The notes beneath the pieces are model-generated. The model was given only the letters and a program-made list of their open reading frames with translations. It had not been told where the DNA came from and did no database searches. Shown piece after piece: positions 49,787-57,680 of a stretch of 64,000 nucleotides of DNA; the stretch's first letter is position 1; each line of letters starts with the position of its first letter. This stretch comes from Nonomuraea ceibae. Its GTDB lineage: Bacteria > Actinomycetota > Actinomycetes > Streptosporangiales > Streptosporangiaceae. A program made the translations under genes and the position numbers. The stretch spans positions 1-64,000 of the forward strand of contig NZ_JAHKRO010000029.1 of the NCBI RefSeq assembly GCF_019396325.1, written 5' to 3'.

Positions 49787-50932
49787 TCAGGCGGTCCAGT
49801 GGGCGGTGGCCAGCGAGCGGACGGCCTGCTCGTCCACCTCGACCCCGAGCCCCGGACCGGACGGCACCAGTGCGGCGCCGTCCACGACCTCCACCGTGCT
49901 CCCCCCGACGTACGCCGACCGGACGAACTGCCGGCCGTTCAGGTCCACCGGCGTGTCCACGCCGAACGCCGCGAACAGGTGCAGCGACGCGGCGAACCCG
50001 AGGTCGGTGTCGGTCAGCCCCGACCCCATGATGCGGAGCCCGGCGTCCTCGGCGAGCTGGCACAGGCGGCGCGACAGCGTGAGGCCGCCCGACCGCTGCA
50101 CCTTGGCGATGGCGATGTCCACCGCGTCAAGCTTCACGAACGTGGCCAGGTCCGACGGGTGCCGCAGGCTCTCGTCCAGGGCCACCGGCAGCGGGCTGTG
50201 GTCGCGCAGGCGCCGCAGGCCGGTGAGGTCGTTGGCGGGCAGCGGCTGCTCGAACGCCGACACGTCCAGGTCGGCCAGCCTGCGGGCCATCCGCAGCGCG
50301 CCGTCGACGGTGTAGGCCTGGTTGGCGTCCACCCAGACGGGCGCGTCCGGCGCGGCCCGCCGGACCGCCGCCACGACGGCGAAGTCCGTCGCCTCGTCGT
50401 GCAGCCCCACCTTGACCTTGTACGCCCCGTAGCCGTGCTCGCGGCCTTCCTCGACCGCCCGCCGCACCTCGTCGGCGGTCTGACCCGCGACGATCCAGCC
50501 CAGTTTGATCCGGTCGAGCCTGCGCTGCCCCCACAGCACGCCGACGGGCACGCCGAGCGCCCGCCCGATCAGGTCGTGCAGCGCCAGGTCGAGCGCCGAC
50601 TTGGCGATCGGGGAGCCGATCGTCAGCCCCCGGTTGATCACCCTCTCGAAGGCCGCGCCGGCCCCGTCGAAGTCCCAGGCGGGCCGGCCGATCAGGGCCG
50701 GGGCGAGGTAGTGGTGGATCGTCGTCGAGATCGACTCGGTGGTCTCGTACGTCCACGCGGGCGTCGGCGTCGCCTCACCCCAGCCGGTGAGCCCACCGGC
50801 GGTCACCTTCACCAGCACGCGGACGGCGGGCCGGTCGGGGCTGGTGACGCTCCCGCCCGAGATGCTGAACGACCGGATCGCCGGCAATTCCACGACGAAG
50901 GTCTCCACCCGCTCGACGACCAGCGAATCCAT
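49787..50932 (-). CDS. enolase-superfamily enzyme (muconate-lactonizing subgroup)
   Basis: The 381-residue protein has the capping domain (residues 1-130) and a barrel with AYKVKVG (KxK acid/base pair), metal ligands in VWVDANQAYT, FEQPLP and VALDES, and IAIAKVQRSGG (second Lys). This is the Lys-Lys arrangement of racemases, epimerases and cycloisomerases. GGGAG lies 6 bases before the ATG at 50932; the ATG at 50950 lies in an operator. It faces the main operon and shares its palindromic operator, so it is probably a member of the same pathway. Confidence 0.88.
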   Translation of the reverse strand: MDSLVVERVETFVVELPAIRSFSISGGSVTSPDRPAVRVLVKVTAGGLTGWGEATPTPAWTYETTESISTTIHHYLAPALIGRPAWDFDGAGAAFERVINRGLTIGSPIAKSALDLALHDLIGRALGVPVGVLWGQRRLDRIKLGWIVAGQTADEVRRAVEEGREHGYGAYKVKVGLHDEATDFAVVAAVRRAAPDAPVWVDANQAYTVDGALRMARRLADLDVSAFEQPLPANDLTGLRRLRDHSPLPVALDESLRHPSDLATFVKLDAVDIAIAKVQRSGGLTLSRRLCQLAEDAGLRIMGSGLTDTDLGFAASLHLFAAFGVDTPVDLNGRQFVRSAYVGGSTVEVVDGAALVPSGPGLGVEVDEQAVRSLATAHWTA

Positions 50933-50946
50933 CGACGACTCCCACA

Positions 50947-51032
50947 GCATGAATTGATGCCTTTTCTTTTATCGCGAAATGCCAAAATAGCATGAAGGCA
51001 GAAAAGGCATAATTCACGGAATGAATTCATGG
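50947..51032. promoter_or_regulatory. operators of the GntR/LacI regulator at the far end of the locus
   Basis: GCATGAATTGATGC (50947-50960) and GGAATGAATTCATGG (51018-51032) match the palindrome in the regulator's own promoter. Half-sites GCATGAA (50990) and GCATAATTCA (51007) lie between them. They lie within the promoter of the enolase-family gene. Confidence 0.72.
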
Positions 51033-51088
51033 GTCCGGAACAACGGCGCCCCGGGCGAAAGTCCGGCCATTGCCGATCCGCGGCCGGC

Positions 51089-52255
51089 TCAGGCCGGGCG
51101 GGGCGGGTGCCAGTCGAGGGTCCGGGCGGTCGCGTTCAGGTAGGTGTCGGCCGGGACCAGGGAGGCGAGCGTGTCGCGCACGGCCGCGCCCACGGGGTTG
51201 CGGAGCTGGATGATGCGGCCGACCTGGGCCGACGTCCGCACCACCTGCTGCGCCCTGGGCCGCCTCGCCCGGTCGTAGCGCACGAGCGCCTCCTCGATGC
51301 CGCCGCGGGAGCTCGCGAATGCCGTCAGGGTGACCGCGTCCTCCAGCGCCTGGGCCGCGCCCTGCCCGAGGTCGGGGGTCAGCGCGTGCGCCGCGTCGCC
51401 CAGCAGGGCCACCCGGCCCGAGACGTAGGTCTCCAAGGGGGTGACGAGGGAGTGGATGTCGTGCCTGATCAGGGCGTCGGGCGAGGTGGCGGCGAGGAGC
51501 TGGGGGATGGGCCGGTGCCAGCTCGCGAACCGGGCCCCGAGCTGGGCCAGGGTGTCGCCCGCCCCGGCGCCCTCGGGGCAGGACTGGGTGGCGTACCAGT
51601 AGACGCGCCCGTCGGCCAGGGGGATCACGCCGAAGCGCCGTCCACGTCCCCAGCTCTCGGTGATGGACCTGGGCATCCCGGGGGGAGTGCGATCTGCGGC
51701 GACGATGCCGCGCCAGGTGATGTAGCCGGCGTAGACGGGGCCCGGATGGGCGGGGAACAGGATCCGGCGCAGCTTGCTGCGGATGCCGTCCGCCCCCACG
51801 ATCAGGTCGGCGGTCAGCTCCCCCGGGCCGTCGGGCCCGTCGAAGGCCACCGTGCCCGGTCCCGGCAGGCCGGTGAGCGTGTGACCGAGCCGGATGTCGG
51901 CGTCCTGGAGTGCGCCGATCAGCAGGTCGTGGAGGTCGGCCCGGTGCAGCGCGAAGGCCGGCACGCCCATGCGGCGCTCCAGGTCCTGGACCCTTCCGCG
52001 CATGATCCAGCGCCCTGACGGCCTGCGCAGCCCGGCCGAGCCCTGCGCCATTCCCCTGGCGCGGAGTTCGGCGCCCAGTCCGAGCGCGTCCAGCGCGCGC
52101 ACGGCGTTGGGCGCCAGGGTGATGCCGGAGCCCAGCGGCCGGAACGCGGGCGCGCGTTCCAGCAGCGTCACCTGCCAGCCGTTACGGCGAAGCCCGATCG
52201 CGGTCGCCAGACCGCCGATGCCGCCGCCGACGACGAGCGCGGACGAGGAAGTCAC
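51089..52255 (-). CDS. FAD-dependent aromatic-type monooxygenase
   Basis: The 388-residue group A flavoprotein monooxygenase has GGGIGGLATAIGLRR (FAD), DLIVGADGIRSKLRR (DG fingerprint) and LLGDAAHALTPDLGQGAAQA (second FAD motif). It resembles salicylate or 6-hydroxynicotinate hydroxylases; the substrate is unknown. A TACCAT-N5-ATGGTA palindrome lies 25 bases upstream of its start. No regulator gene lies beside it. Confidence 0.9.
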   Translation of the reverse strand: MTSSSALVVGGGIGGLATAIGLRRNGWQVTLLERAPAFRPLGSGITLAPNAVRALDALGLGAELRARGMAQGSAGLRRPSGRWIMRGRVQDLERRMGVPAFALHRADLHDLLIGALQDADIRLGHTLTGLPGPGTVAFDGPDGPGELTADLIVGADGIRSKLRRILFPAHPGPVYAGYITWRGIVAADRTPPGMPRSITESWGRGRRFGVIPLADGRVYWYATQSCPEGAGAGDTLAQLGARFASWHRPIPQLLAATSPDALIRHDIHSLVTPLETYVSGRVALLGDAAHALTPDLGQGAAQALEDAVTLTAFASSRGGIEEALVRYDRARRPRAQQVVRTSAQVGRIIQLRNPVGAAVRDTLASLVPADTYLNATARTLDWHPPRPA

Positions 52256-52280
52256 CGTCTTACCCCCAGCGTGATCAACA

Positions 52281-52297
52281 TACCATCCCGTATGGTA
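52281..52297. promoter_or_regulatory. TACCAT-CCCGT-ATGGTA operator
   Basis: A perfect 6-bp-arm inverted repeat, 25 bases upstream of the monooxygenase start. It has TetR-type size, but the cognate repressor is not in this neighbourhood. Confidence 0.6.
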
Positions 52298-52405
52298 CGA
52301 AAGGTGATCTTAGCAAGGGCTCCGCACGGGGGCACGGCGGGGGCACGGCGGGGGCGCGGCGGGCACGGCGGGCGCGGCGGGCGCGGACTCCCGGATTCAC
52401 CGAAG

Positions 52406-53452
52406 TCAGCACAGGGCGGCGTCGAGGGTGGCGAACAGGTGCCGGTCGCTCTTCGGGGTGCCGGTGGTGTAGACGGTGGCGGCCCGGCCCTCGCGGGTGC
52501 GCCCGCTGAGCACGCGCGTGCCCGGCAGCCCGCCGTCGTGCATCCAGACCCGCCCGCAGCTCAGCGGATAGGTGTAGACGCCGAGCCCGTACCGGCTGCC
52601 CCGGGGGTCGGAGGCGGGGACGGCCCCGGCGAGCATGGTGCGCAGGGTGCGCTCGGGGATGCTCTGCCAGAAGCGGTTGAGGTCGTCCGGCGTGGAGACC
52701 AGGCCGCCGCCGGCGCCGAAGGCGTGGGCGGGAAGCCGCGTCGTGTCCGTCTCGCCGTCCTCCGGCGCGGCGGGGTTGAGCCCGTACGTGTGGGCGTGCC
52801 GGCCACGGATGCCCAGTTCGCCCGGCTTGGGCCAGTACGTGCCGGGCAGGCCCTTGAGCACGCCCTGCTCGGACACGCGCCGGAAGTCCTTGCCGGTCAC
52901 CTTCTCGATGATCATGCCGATGACCAGGTAGTTGGTGTTGGAGTAGGACCACTGCGCGCCCGGCTTGCCCAGCGGGCGGGTCAGGGCGAGGGCCAGGTGC
53001 TCGGCGGGGGAAGCCGGCTTGGTCCAGTCGACCAGGTCGAAGTACTCGGGCAGGCCGCTGGTGTGCTGGAGCAGCTGGCGCACGGTGACGCGGGCGCCGC
53101 CCAGCGAGCCGGGCAGGTAGTGCTCCGCCTGCTCGTCCAGGCTCACCTTGCCCGCCGCGACCAGGCGCATCACCGTCGCCGCGATCACCGGCTTGGTCAC
53201 GCTGGCGGCGCGGAAGCGGCCGTCGCCGCCGACCATCGGCCTGCCCGTGCCCCGCTCGGCGGTGCCGGAGGTCCACGTGGCCGTCCGGCCGTCGCGCTCC
53301 CGCACCGAGACCACCGCGCCGGCCAGGCCGTCCTGCCGGGTCAACCGGTCGGCCTGCTGCTGCACGCTCAGGGGGGTGGCGGCCGCGGCGGGCGCGGCGA
53401 CGGCTCCCAGCAGCGTGACAGCGGCGGCAGCGACGGCGAGGTGCTTGTGCAT
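52406..53452 (-). CDS. secreted beta-lactamase-family serine hydrolase
   Basis: The 348-residue protein has a signal peptide (VTLLGAVAAPAAAA) and the class C penicillin-binding fold: SVTK (SxxK nucleophile, about residue 84), YSN in WSYSNTNYLV and a final HDGGLPGT. Relatives are D-Ala-D-Ala carboxypeptidases, esterases or alkaline D-peptidases; resistance activity cannot be claimed. It stands alone, with a long inverted repeat 81 bases upstream. Confidence 0.9.
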   Translation of the reverse strand: MHKHLAVAAAAVTLLGAVAAPAAAATPLSVQQQADRLTRQDGLAGAVVSVRERDGRTATWTSGTAERGTGRPMVGGDGRFRAASVTKPVIAATVMRLVAAGKVSLDEQAEHYLPGSLGGARVTVRQLLQHTSGLPEYFDLVDWTKPASPAEHLALALTRPLGKPGAQWSYSNTNYLVIGMIIEKVTGKDFRRVSEQGVLKGLPGTYWPKPGELGIRGRHAHTYGLNPAAPEDGETDTTRLPAHAFGAGGGLVSTPDDLNRFWQSIPERTLRTMLAGAVPASDPRGSRYGLGVYTYPLSCGRVWMHDGGLPGTRVLSGRTREGRAATVYTTGTPKSDRHLFATLDAALC

Positions 53453-53532
53453 CAGAGGACATCTCCTGCGTTAGGTGGTGAATGTCCTCATCTTTGGGCG
53501 TTCCGGGGTCAAGATCAGTCATGCGGGCGCGT

Positions 53533-53564
53533 CTGTTCCGGTAGGGCGGGCCCTACCGGAACAG
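53533..53564. repeat. perfect 15-bp-arm inverted repeat
   Basis: CTGTTCCGGTAGGGC and GCCCTACCGGAACAG flank a GG centre. It lies in the 420-base gap 53453-53872 upstream of the serine-hydrolase gene. It could be a terminator or attenuator hairpin or a very long operator. The rest of the gap holds only a doubtful short reading frame at 53606. Confidence 0.8.
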
Positions 53565-53605
53565 GGGCGGCCAGCCGTTTCCACCGCTCTGCTACCTTCT
53601 ACGGC

Positions 53606-53782
53606 CGTGCGCCGACGGGGCTGGGCCATCGTGTCGTGTGCCGTACTGCTGCTAATCACCGGATCCGTCACGGCGCGGGTCCTGTCCGGGCCGGAGAGTT
53701 CCGTCCCCGGCAGGTCAGCCCGCTGCCGGTGTCCGGGCCGCCGGCCGGTGCGGCGACGCGACAGCCGTGTGGCCGATCATGA
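53606..53782 (+). pseudogene. possible frameshifted small membrane/secreted protein gene
   Basis: A GTG at 53606 opens RRRGWAIVSCAVLLLITGSV, a convincing membrane anchor. The frame then becomes Arg/Cys-rich and unnatural, while the neighbouring frame (…VSPLPVSGPPAGAATRQP, stop at 53782) reads more like protein. One frameshift near 53700 would join them. It could be a decayed gene, a sequencing error or chance. Confidence 0.25.
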
Positions 53783-53872
53783 CATGCTGTCGGGCGGCAC
53801 CCTCGGCCGACGGATCACGCCCTGGACCGGGCACGTCCGGGCGGCCGGGGACACGTTCGGGAACGGAGGGCC

Positions 53873-54313
53873 GTGCAGGTCGAGCAGTACGTGTATTTCG
53901 CACTGAAGAGTGAACGCATGCCAGCGGCGGAGATGACGGCCCGCCTCGCCCTCGAACCGGACAGGATCACGGTCATGGGCGGCAAACTGCCCGACCCGCC
54001 CCACCCGGCCGTGCACGTGTGGCGGGTCGACGGCCCGCCCCGGTCGAGCCTGCCGCTGGACGACATGATCCTGACCCTGGTGGAGCGCCTGTATCCGTAC
54101 GCGGAGGCGATCGGCGACCTGGCCGGCGAGCTGGACCGGCGCGAGCCGGGGAACTCGGCGACCCTCCAGGTGGTCCGCTTCTTCACCGACGAGGCCCCCG
54201 CCGCCGGCACCCCGGACCGGCCGCTGGGATGGCATCTGGACCGGCACGTCCTGGACTTCCTGCGCGCCACCCGCGCCGAGCTCGACGTCGACGAGTACGG
54301 CCACGACCTGTGA
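53873..54313 (+). CDS. DUF4279 domain protein
   Basis: The 146-residue protein starts (GTG) MQVEQYVYFALKSERMPAAEM and has HVWRVDGPPRSS and VVRFFTDEAP, matching the small immunity-like DUF4279 family. The function is unknown. There is no signal peptide. It precedes an alpha/beta-hydrolase gene by 78 bases on the same strand. Confidence 0.8.
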   Translation: MQVEQYVYFALKSERMPAAEMTARLALEPDRITVMGGKLPDPPHPAVHVWRVDGPPRSSLPLDDMILTLVERLYPYAEAIGDLAGELDRREPGNSATLQVVRFFTDEAPAAGTPDRPLGWHLDRHVLDFLRATRAELDVDEYGHDL

Positions 54314-54391
54314 CCGGCACCGCCCCCGAGGCGCCCCGGCCCGGCGCGATAGGTTGGCGGTCCGCCGCAGGTGATACGGGGAGCTGTTCGG

Positions 54392-55123
54392 ATGCATGTC
54401 GAGACGTACGGTCCGGCCGGCGCGCCGCCGGTGCTCCTGCTGCACGGGGGCGGGGTCGCCGGCTGGATGTGGGAGCCGGTCCGCGAGCGGCTGTCGCGCG
54501 ATCACCGGCTGATCGTCCCGGACCTGCCAGGCCATGACCGCAGCGCCGGCGAGCCGTACCACTCCCACGGCCGCACGGTCGAGGCGCTGATCCGGGTCCT
54601 CGGCGAGCAGGGCGGGCGCGTCCGCGTGGCGGGGTTCTCGCTGGGCGCCCAGCTCGCCGTCCTGCTGGCCGCCGAGGCGCCGGAGCTGGTGGAGCGGGTC
54701 ATGGTGGTGAGCGCGCAGGCCCGGCCCAGCGCGGCACCCGGCCTCACGCTCGGCCTGCTCGGCGCGACGGCGGGGCTGGCCGGCCGGGAGTGGTTCGCCA
54801 GGGCGCAGGCCAAGGCGCTGTTCGTGCCGGACGAGCTGCTCGGCGACTATGTCCGCACGTCCGCGGCCGTGTCGAAGCAGACCCTGCTGGCGGCCGTGGG
54901 CGAGAACATCCGCTTCACCGTCCCGCCGGGGTGGGCGCGCTTCCCCCGGGCGGCGCTGGTCCTCGCGGGCGGGCGGGAGCGGCGCGTCATGCTGGCGTCG
55001 GCCCGGCTGCTGCACGAGGCGCTGCCGGGCAGCGGGCTGGAGATCGTCGAAGGGGCCGGGCACGGCATCCCGCTCCAGCGCCCGGCCTGGTTCGCCGAGC
55101 GGGTGCGCGCCTGGCTGGCCTGA
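54392..55123 (+). CDS. alpha/beta-hydrolase
   Basis: The 243-residue protein has VLLLHGGGVAGWMWEPV (oxyanion), VAGFSLGAQLAVLLA (nucleophile Ser about residue 88) and EGAGHGIPLQRP (catalytic His). GGGGAG lies 8 bases before the ATG at 54392. The substrate is unknown. It converges with the acyltransferase gene. Confidence 0.9.
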   Translation: MHVETYGPAGAPPVLLLHGGGVAGWMWEPVRERLSRDHRLIVPDLPGHDRSAGEPYHSHGRTVEALIRVLGEQGGRVRVAGFSLGAQLAVLLAAEAPELVERVMVVSAQARPSAAPGLTLGLLGATAGLAGREWFARAQAKALFVPDELLGDYVRTSAAVSKQTLLAAVGENIRFTVPPGWARFPRAALVLAGGRERRVMLASARLLHEALPGSGLEIVEGAGHGIPLQRPAWFAERVRAWLA

Positions 55124-55124
55124 G

Positions 55125-56360
55125 TCACGCGCGCTCGGCCGCCGCGGCCTTCTCCCGGGTACGCATGCCGAACAGGAACCGCGTCACCCGGGTCCGCCGC
55201 ACCAGCAGGTCGTAGGCGAGCAGCGTCAGGGCCGACGACACGACCGCGATGATCACGTACTTGACCGCGATGGGCGCCTCCATCCGCACCACCCAGAACG
55301 CGACCGCGACCACCACCGGCTGGTGCAGCACGTACAGGGGCAGCACCGCCTCGGCCAGGTAGCGCCGCACGCCCGGCCCGACGGGAGCCCGGCCCGCGCT
55401 CGCCGTGCCGGGAACGGCGGTGGCGGCGGGAACGGCGGGGGCGGCGGGGCGGTCGAGGGCGCCGAGGATGGTGAGCAGCCAGCACCACCCGGCGGCCCCG
55501 TAGAGGGCGCGGCCGACGAGGGCGAGAGGCGTGGCGGCGGTGAAGGCGTCGTCGCCCGCGCCGAGCAGCACCGGCACCCCGGCCGCGAACAGCACGAGCC
55601 CGCAGGCGGCGACCAGGCGCAGGTCGCGGCGGAGCGCCCGGCGGAAGCGGTGGTCGGCGGCGAAGGCGAACCCGTAGGCGAAGAAGACCAGGTACGCCCA
55701 CCGGCTCCAGCCCGCGTACTCCTCCTCCAGGCCGAGGAGCGCGCTGATCAGGGCGAGGGGCAGCGCGGCGAGCAGCACGGCGCCGCGCCGGTCGGCGAGG
55801 GCGGCGATCCGCTCCCCCGGCCGCCAGGCGGGTCCCCATCGGGCGACGGCGGCCAGCAGCAGCGAGAACGTCAGCAGCAGCACCAGGAACCACAGGTGCC
55901 CGGTCTCGAAATGCTCGCCCTGGAGCACGAACGGGAACTGGGCCGGGTCCAGCTCGATCCGGAAGAACCGGGGCAGGAACTCCAGGTAGGACTCGTGGTA
56001 GGCGGGGTCGGCGCGCAGGCGCAGCCACTGCGGCACCGGGACGACGGCCACGGTGGCGAACACGAGGGGCACGCCGATCCGGCGTAACCGTTCGGCGGCG
56101 TAGCGGGCGGGGCCGCGGCGGCTCAGCGAGTGGCGGGCGGCGAGCCCGGCGACGTAGAAGAGCAGCGGCATCGCCCAGAGGACGCCGAGGACGGAGACGA
56201 CCAGGGTGAGGCCGGTGGTCTCGGCGTTCTTGACGTAGAAGTCGTCGCGGGCGTCGAAGACGAGCGCGGAGTGGAACAGCACCAGCCCGGCGACGACGAG
56301 GACCCGCAGCAGGTCGACCTCGCCGCGCCGCTCACCCCCGGGAGGGGCCGGTGCGCTCAC
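55125..56360 (-). CDS. acyltransferase-3 family membrane protein
   Basis: The 411-residue protein has about ten membrane segments, starting with VDLLRVLVVAGLVLFHSALVF (His at the membrane surface). HLWFLVLLLTFSLLLA is the characteristic fifth segment and VLPLYVLHQP lies near the end. It acylates an unknown extracytoplasmic acceptor. The GTG start overlaps the stop of the DUF1707 gene (GTGA), so the two are coupled; the longer upstream frame is a shadow of that gene. Confidence 0.88.
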   Translation of the reverse strand: MSAPAPPGGERRGEVDLLRVLVVAGLVLFHSALVFDARDDFYVKNAETTGLTLVVSVLGVLWAMPLLFYVAGLAARHSLSRRGPARYAAERLRRIGVPLVFATVAVVPVPQWLRLRADPAYHESYLEFLPRFFRIELDPAQFPFVLQGEHFETGHLWFLVLLLTFSLLLAAVARWGPAWRPGERIAALADRRGAVLLAALPLALISALLGLEEEYAGWSRWAYLVFFAYGFAFAADHRFRRALRRDLRLVAACGLVLFAAGVPVLLGAGDDAFTAATPLALVGRALYGAAGWCWLLTILGALDRPAAPAVPAATAVPGTASAGRAPVGPGVRRYLAEAVLPLYVLHQPVVVAVAFWVVRMEAPIAVKYVIIAVVSSALTLLAYDLLVRRTRVTRFLFGMRTREKAAAAERA

Positions 56361-56794
56361 GCCCCGCCCCCTGAGAGCCCGCCCGGGGGCGTGCCGCGCC
56401 GGCGCGCGGCGTTGACGGCGGTGACGACGGCGAGCACGAGGGCGGGGCCGAGCAGGTCCTTGGGCCAGAACTCGGCGGGGCACGCCTCGGCGACGCTGAC
56501 CACGCCCCAGGCCACGACGTTGACGGCGAGTATCGCGCCCCACACGGCCCAGAGCGTCCTCAGCCACCGCGGCGTCCCGGCGGGGCGGGCGGGCAGCGGG
56601 GCCGGGCGGGGTTCGGCGGGCAGGTCGGCGAGGAGCACGGCCAGCTCACCGCGGGTGGTGGCGCCGAGCGCCCGGCCGACGCGGTCGTCGAACTCGGGAA
56701 GGTCGAGGCAGCCTTCCTCGACCGCCGTGCGCAGGCGGCGGGCGGCGGCCTCGCGGTCGGCGTCCGAGGCCCGCACGTCGCGGTGCTCTGCCAT
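56357..56794 (-). CDS. DUF1707 (SHOCT-like) membrane protein
   Basis: The 145-residue protein starts MAEHRDVRASDADREAAARR. Its N-terminal DUF1707 domain (…EEGCLDLPEFDDRVGRALGA) is followed by two membrane helices (TLWAVWGAILAVNVVAWGVV and LLGPALVLAVVTAVNA). GGAGG precedes the ATG at 56794. DUF1707 proteins are common actinobacterial membrane-associated proteins of unknown role. Confidence 0.88.
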   Translation of the reverse strand: MAEHRDVRASDADREAAARRLRTAVEEGCLDLPEFDDRVGRALGATTRGELAVLLADLPAEPRPAPLPARPAGTPRWLRTLWAVWGAILAVNVVAWGVVSVAEACPAEFWPKDLLGPALVLAVVTAVNAARRRGTPPGGLSGGGA

Positions 56795-56841
56795 GTCGAC
56801 CTCCGTGGGGGGCTGATGCGGACGTGGGCGGAGGGTGCGGG

Positions 56842-57510
56842 TCACGGGGCTCCGGCGTCGGCCAGGAAGCGGGCGATGGCGTCCTGCTCGCCGGCGGGCA
56901 GGTCGCGTTCGGCCAGGCGGCGGGCGGCCTCGGAGCCGAGGTGCGGGCGGGCGGCGTCGGGGTCGACGCCGTCGAGGAAGGCGGCGAGCAGCCCGGCCCG
57001 CGCGCCGGCGAGCTCCGGCGTGGCGACGGGGGCGGTGGCGAGGATGAGCCAGGTGCAGGCGGCGTCGACGCCGGGCGCGCCCCGGGCGGCGTTGGCCCAG
57101 TCGACCACCCGGGGGCCGTCGGCCGTGACGAGCACGTTGCCGGGGTGCAGGTCGAGGTGGAGCAGCCGGTTGCCGGGGCGGCCGGAGGCGGCGCGCAGCC
57201 AGCCGGGCGCCCGCACGGCCGAGAGCTGCCGCAGCAGCCCGGCGAGCAGCGCGCCGTGCTCGGCGGCGCGGCCGGGGTCGCGGGCCGTCTCCTCGAGCAG
57301 GCTCGGCCCGGCGACGTGCTCCATGAGGATGTCGCCCCCGTCGGCGTCGTAGACCTCGGGGGCGGGGAAGCCGTGCCGCCTGGCGTGGCGCATGACGGCG
57401 GCCTCGCGTTCGAGGCTGCGGCCGTCGCGCGAGCGGCGGACGACGCGGCCGGGGCCGGCGTCGAAAATCTCGCAGTCGTATCCGGCGGCGATCAACGAAC
57501 CAACCTGCAT
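56842..57510 (-). CDS. aminoglycoside-phosphotransferase-fold kinase
   Basis: The 222-residue protein has the APH catalytic loop LLHLDLHPGNVLV and metal loop VVDWANAARG, with a short N-lobe (REAAVMRHARRHGFPAPEV). A homoserine-, choline- or antibiotic-like acceptor is possible; nothing identifies it. TAATCT lies 7 bases before the ATG at 57510, so the transcript is probably leaderless and the earlier ATG at 57537 is not used. It is divergent from the exporter/PKS genes and might belong to that cluster as a self-resistance kinase. Confidence 0.82.
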   Translation of the reverse strand: MQVGSLIAAGYDCEIFDAGPGRVVRRSRDGRSLEREAAVMRHARRHGFPAPEVYDADGGDILMEHVAGPSLLEETARDPGRAAEHGALLAGLLRQLSAVRAPGWLRAASGRPGNRLLHLDLHPGNVLVTADGPRVVDWANAARGAPGVDAACTWLILATAPVATPELAGARAGLLAAFLDGVDPDAARPHLGSEAARRLAERDLPAGEQDAIARFLADAGAP

Positions 57511-57517
57511 ATAAGTC

Positions 57518-57523
57518 AGATTA
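57518..57523 (-). promoter_or_regulatory. -10 element of a leaderless promoter (kinase gene)
   Basis: On the minus strand TAATCT lies 7 bases before the ATG at 57510, with no Shine-Dalgarno sequence. Confidence 0.45.
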
Positions 57524-57680
57524 GCCGGTAAAGCCAATAAATCTGTACCTCAGCGCGGTGACCGGTTTTTCCGGCAACTAGCTGCCACCGGGCGGCCCGA
57601 TATTTGTCGCTACCGTGAGACGAACATGGATTCAACCCCCACTCACCTGCTTATTCCATTGAATATGGGGAGGTGACACG

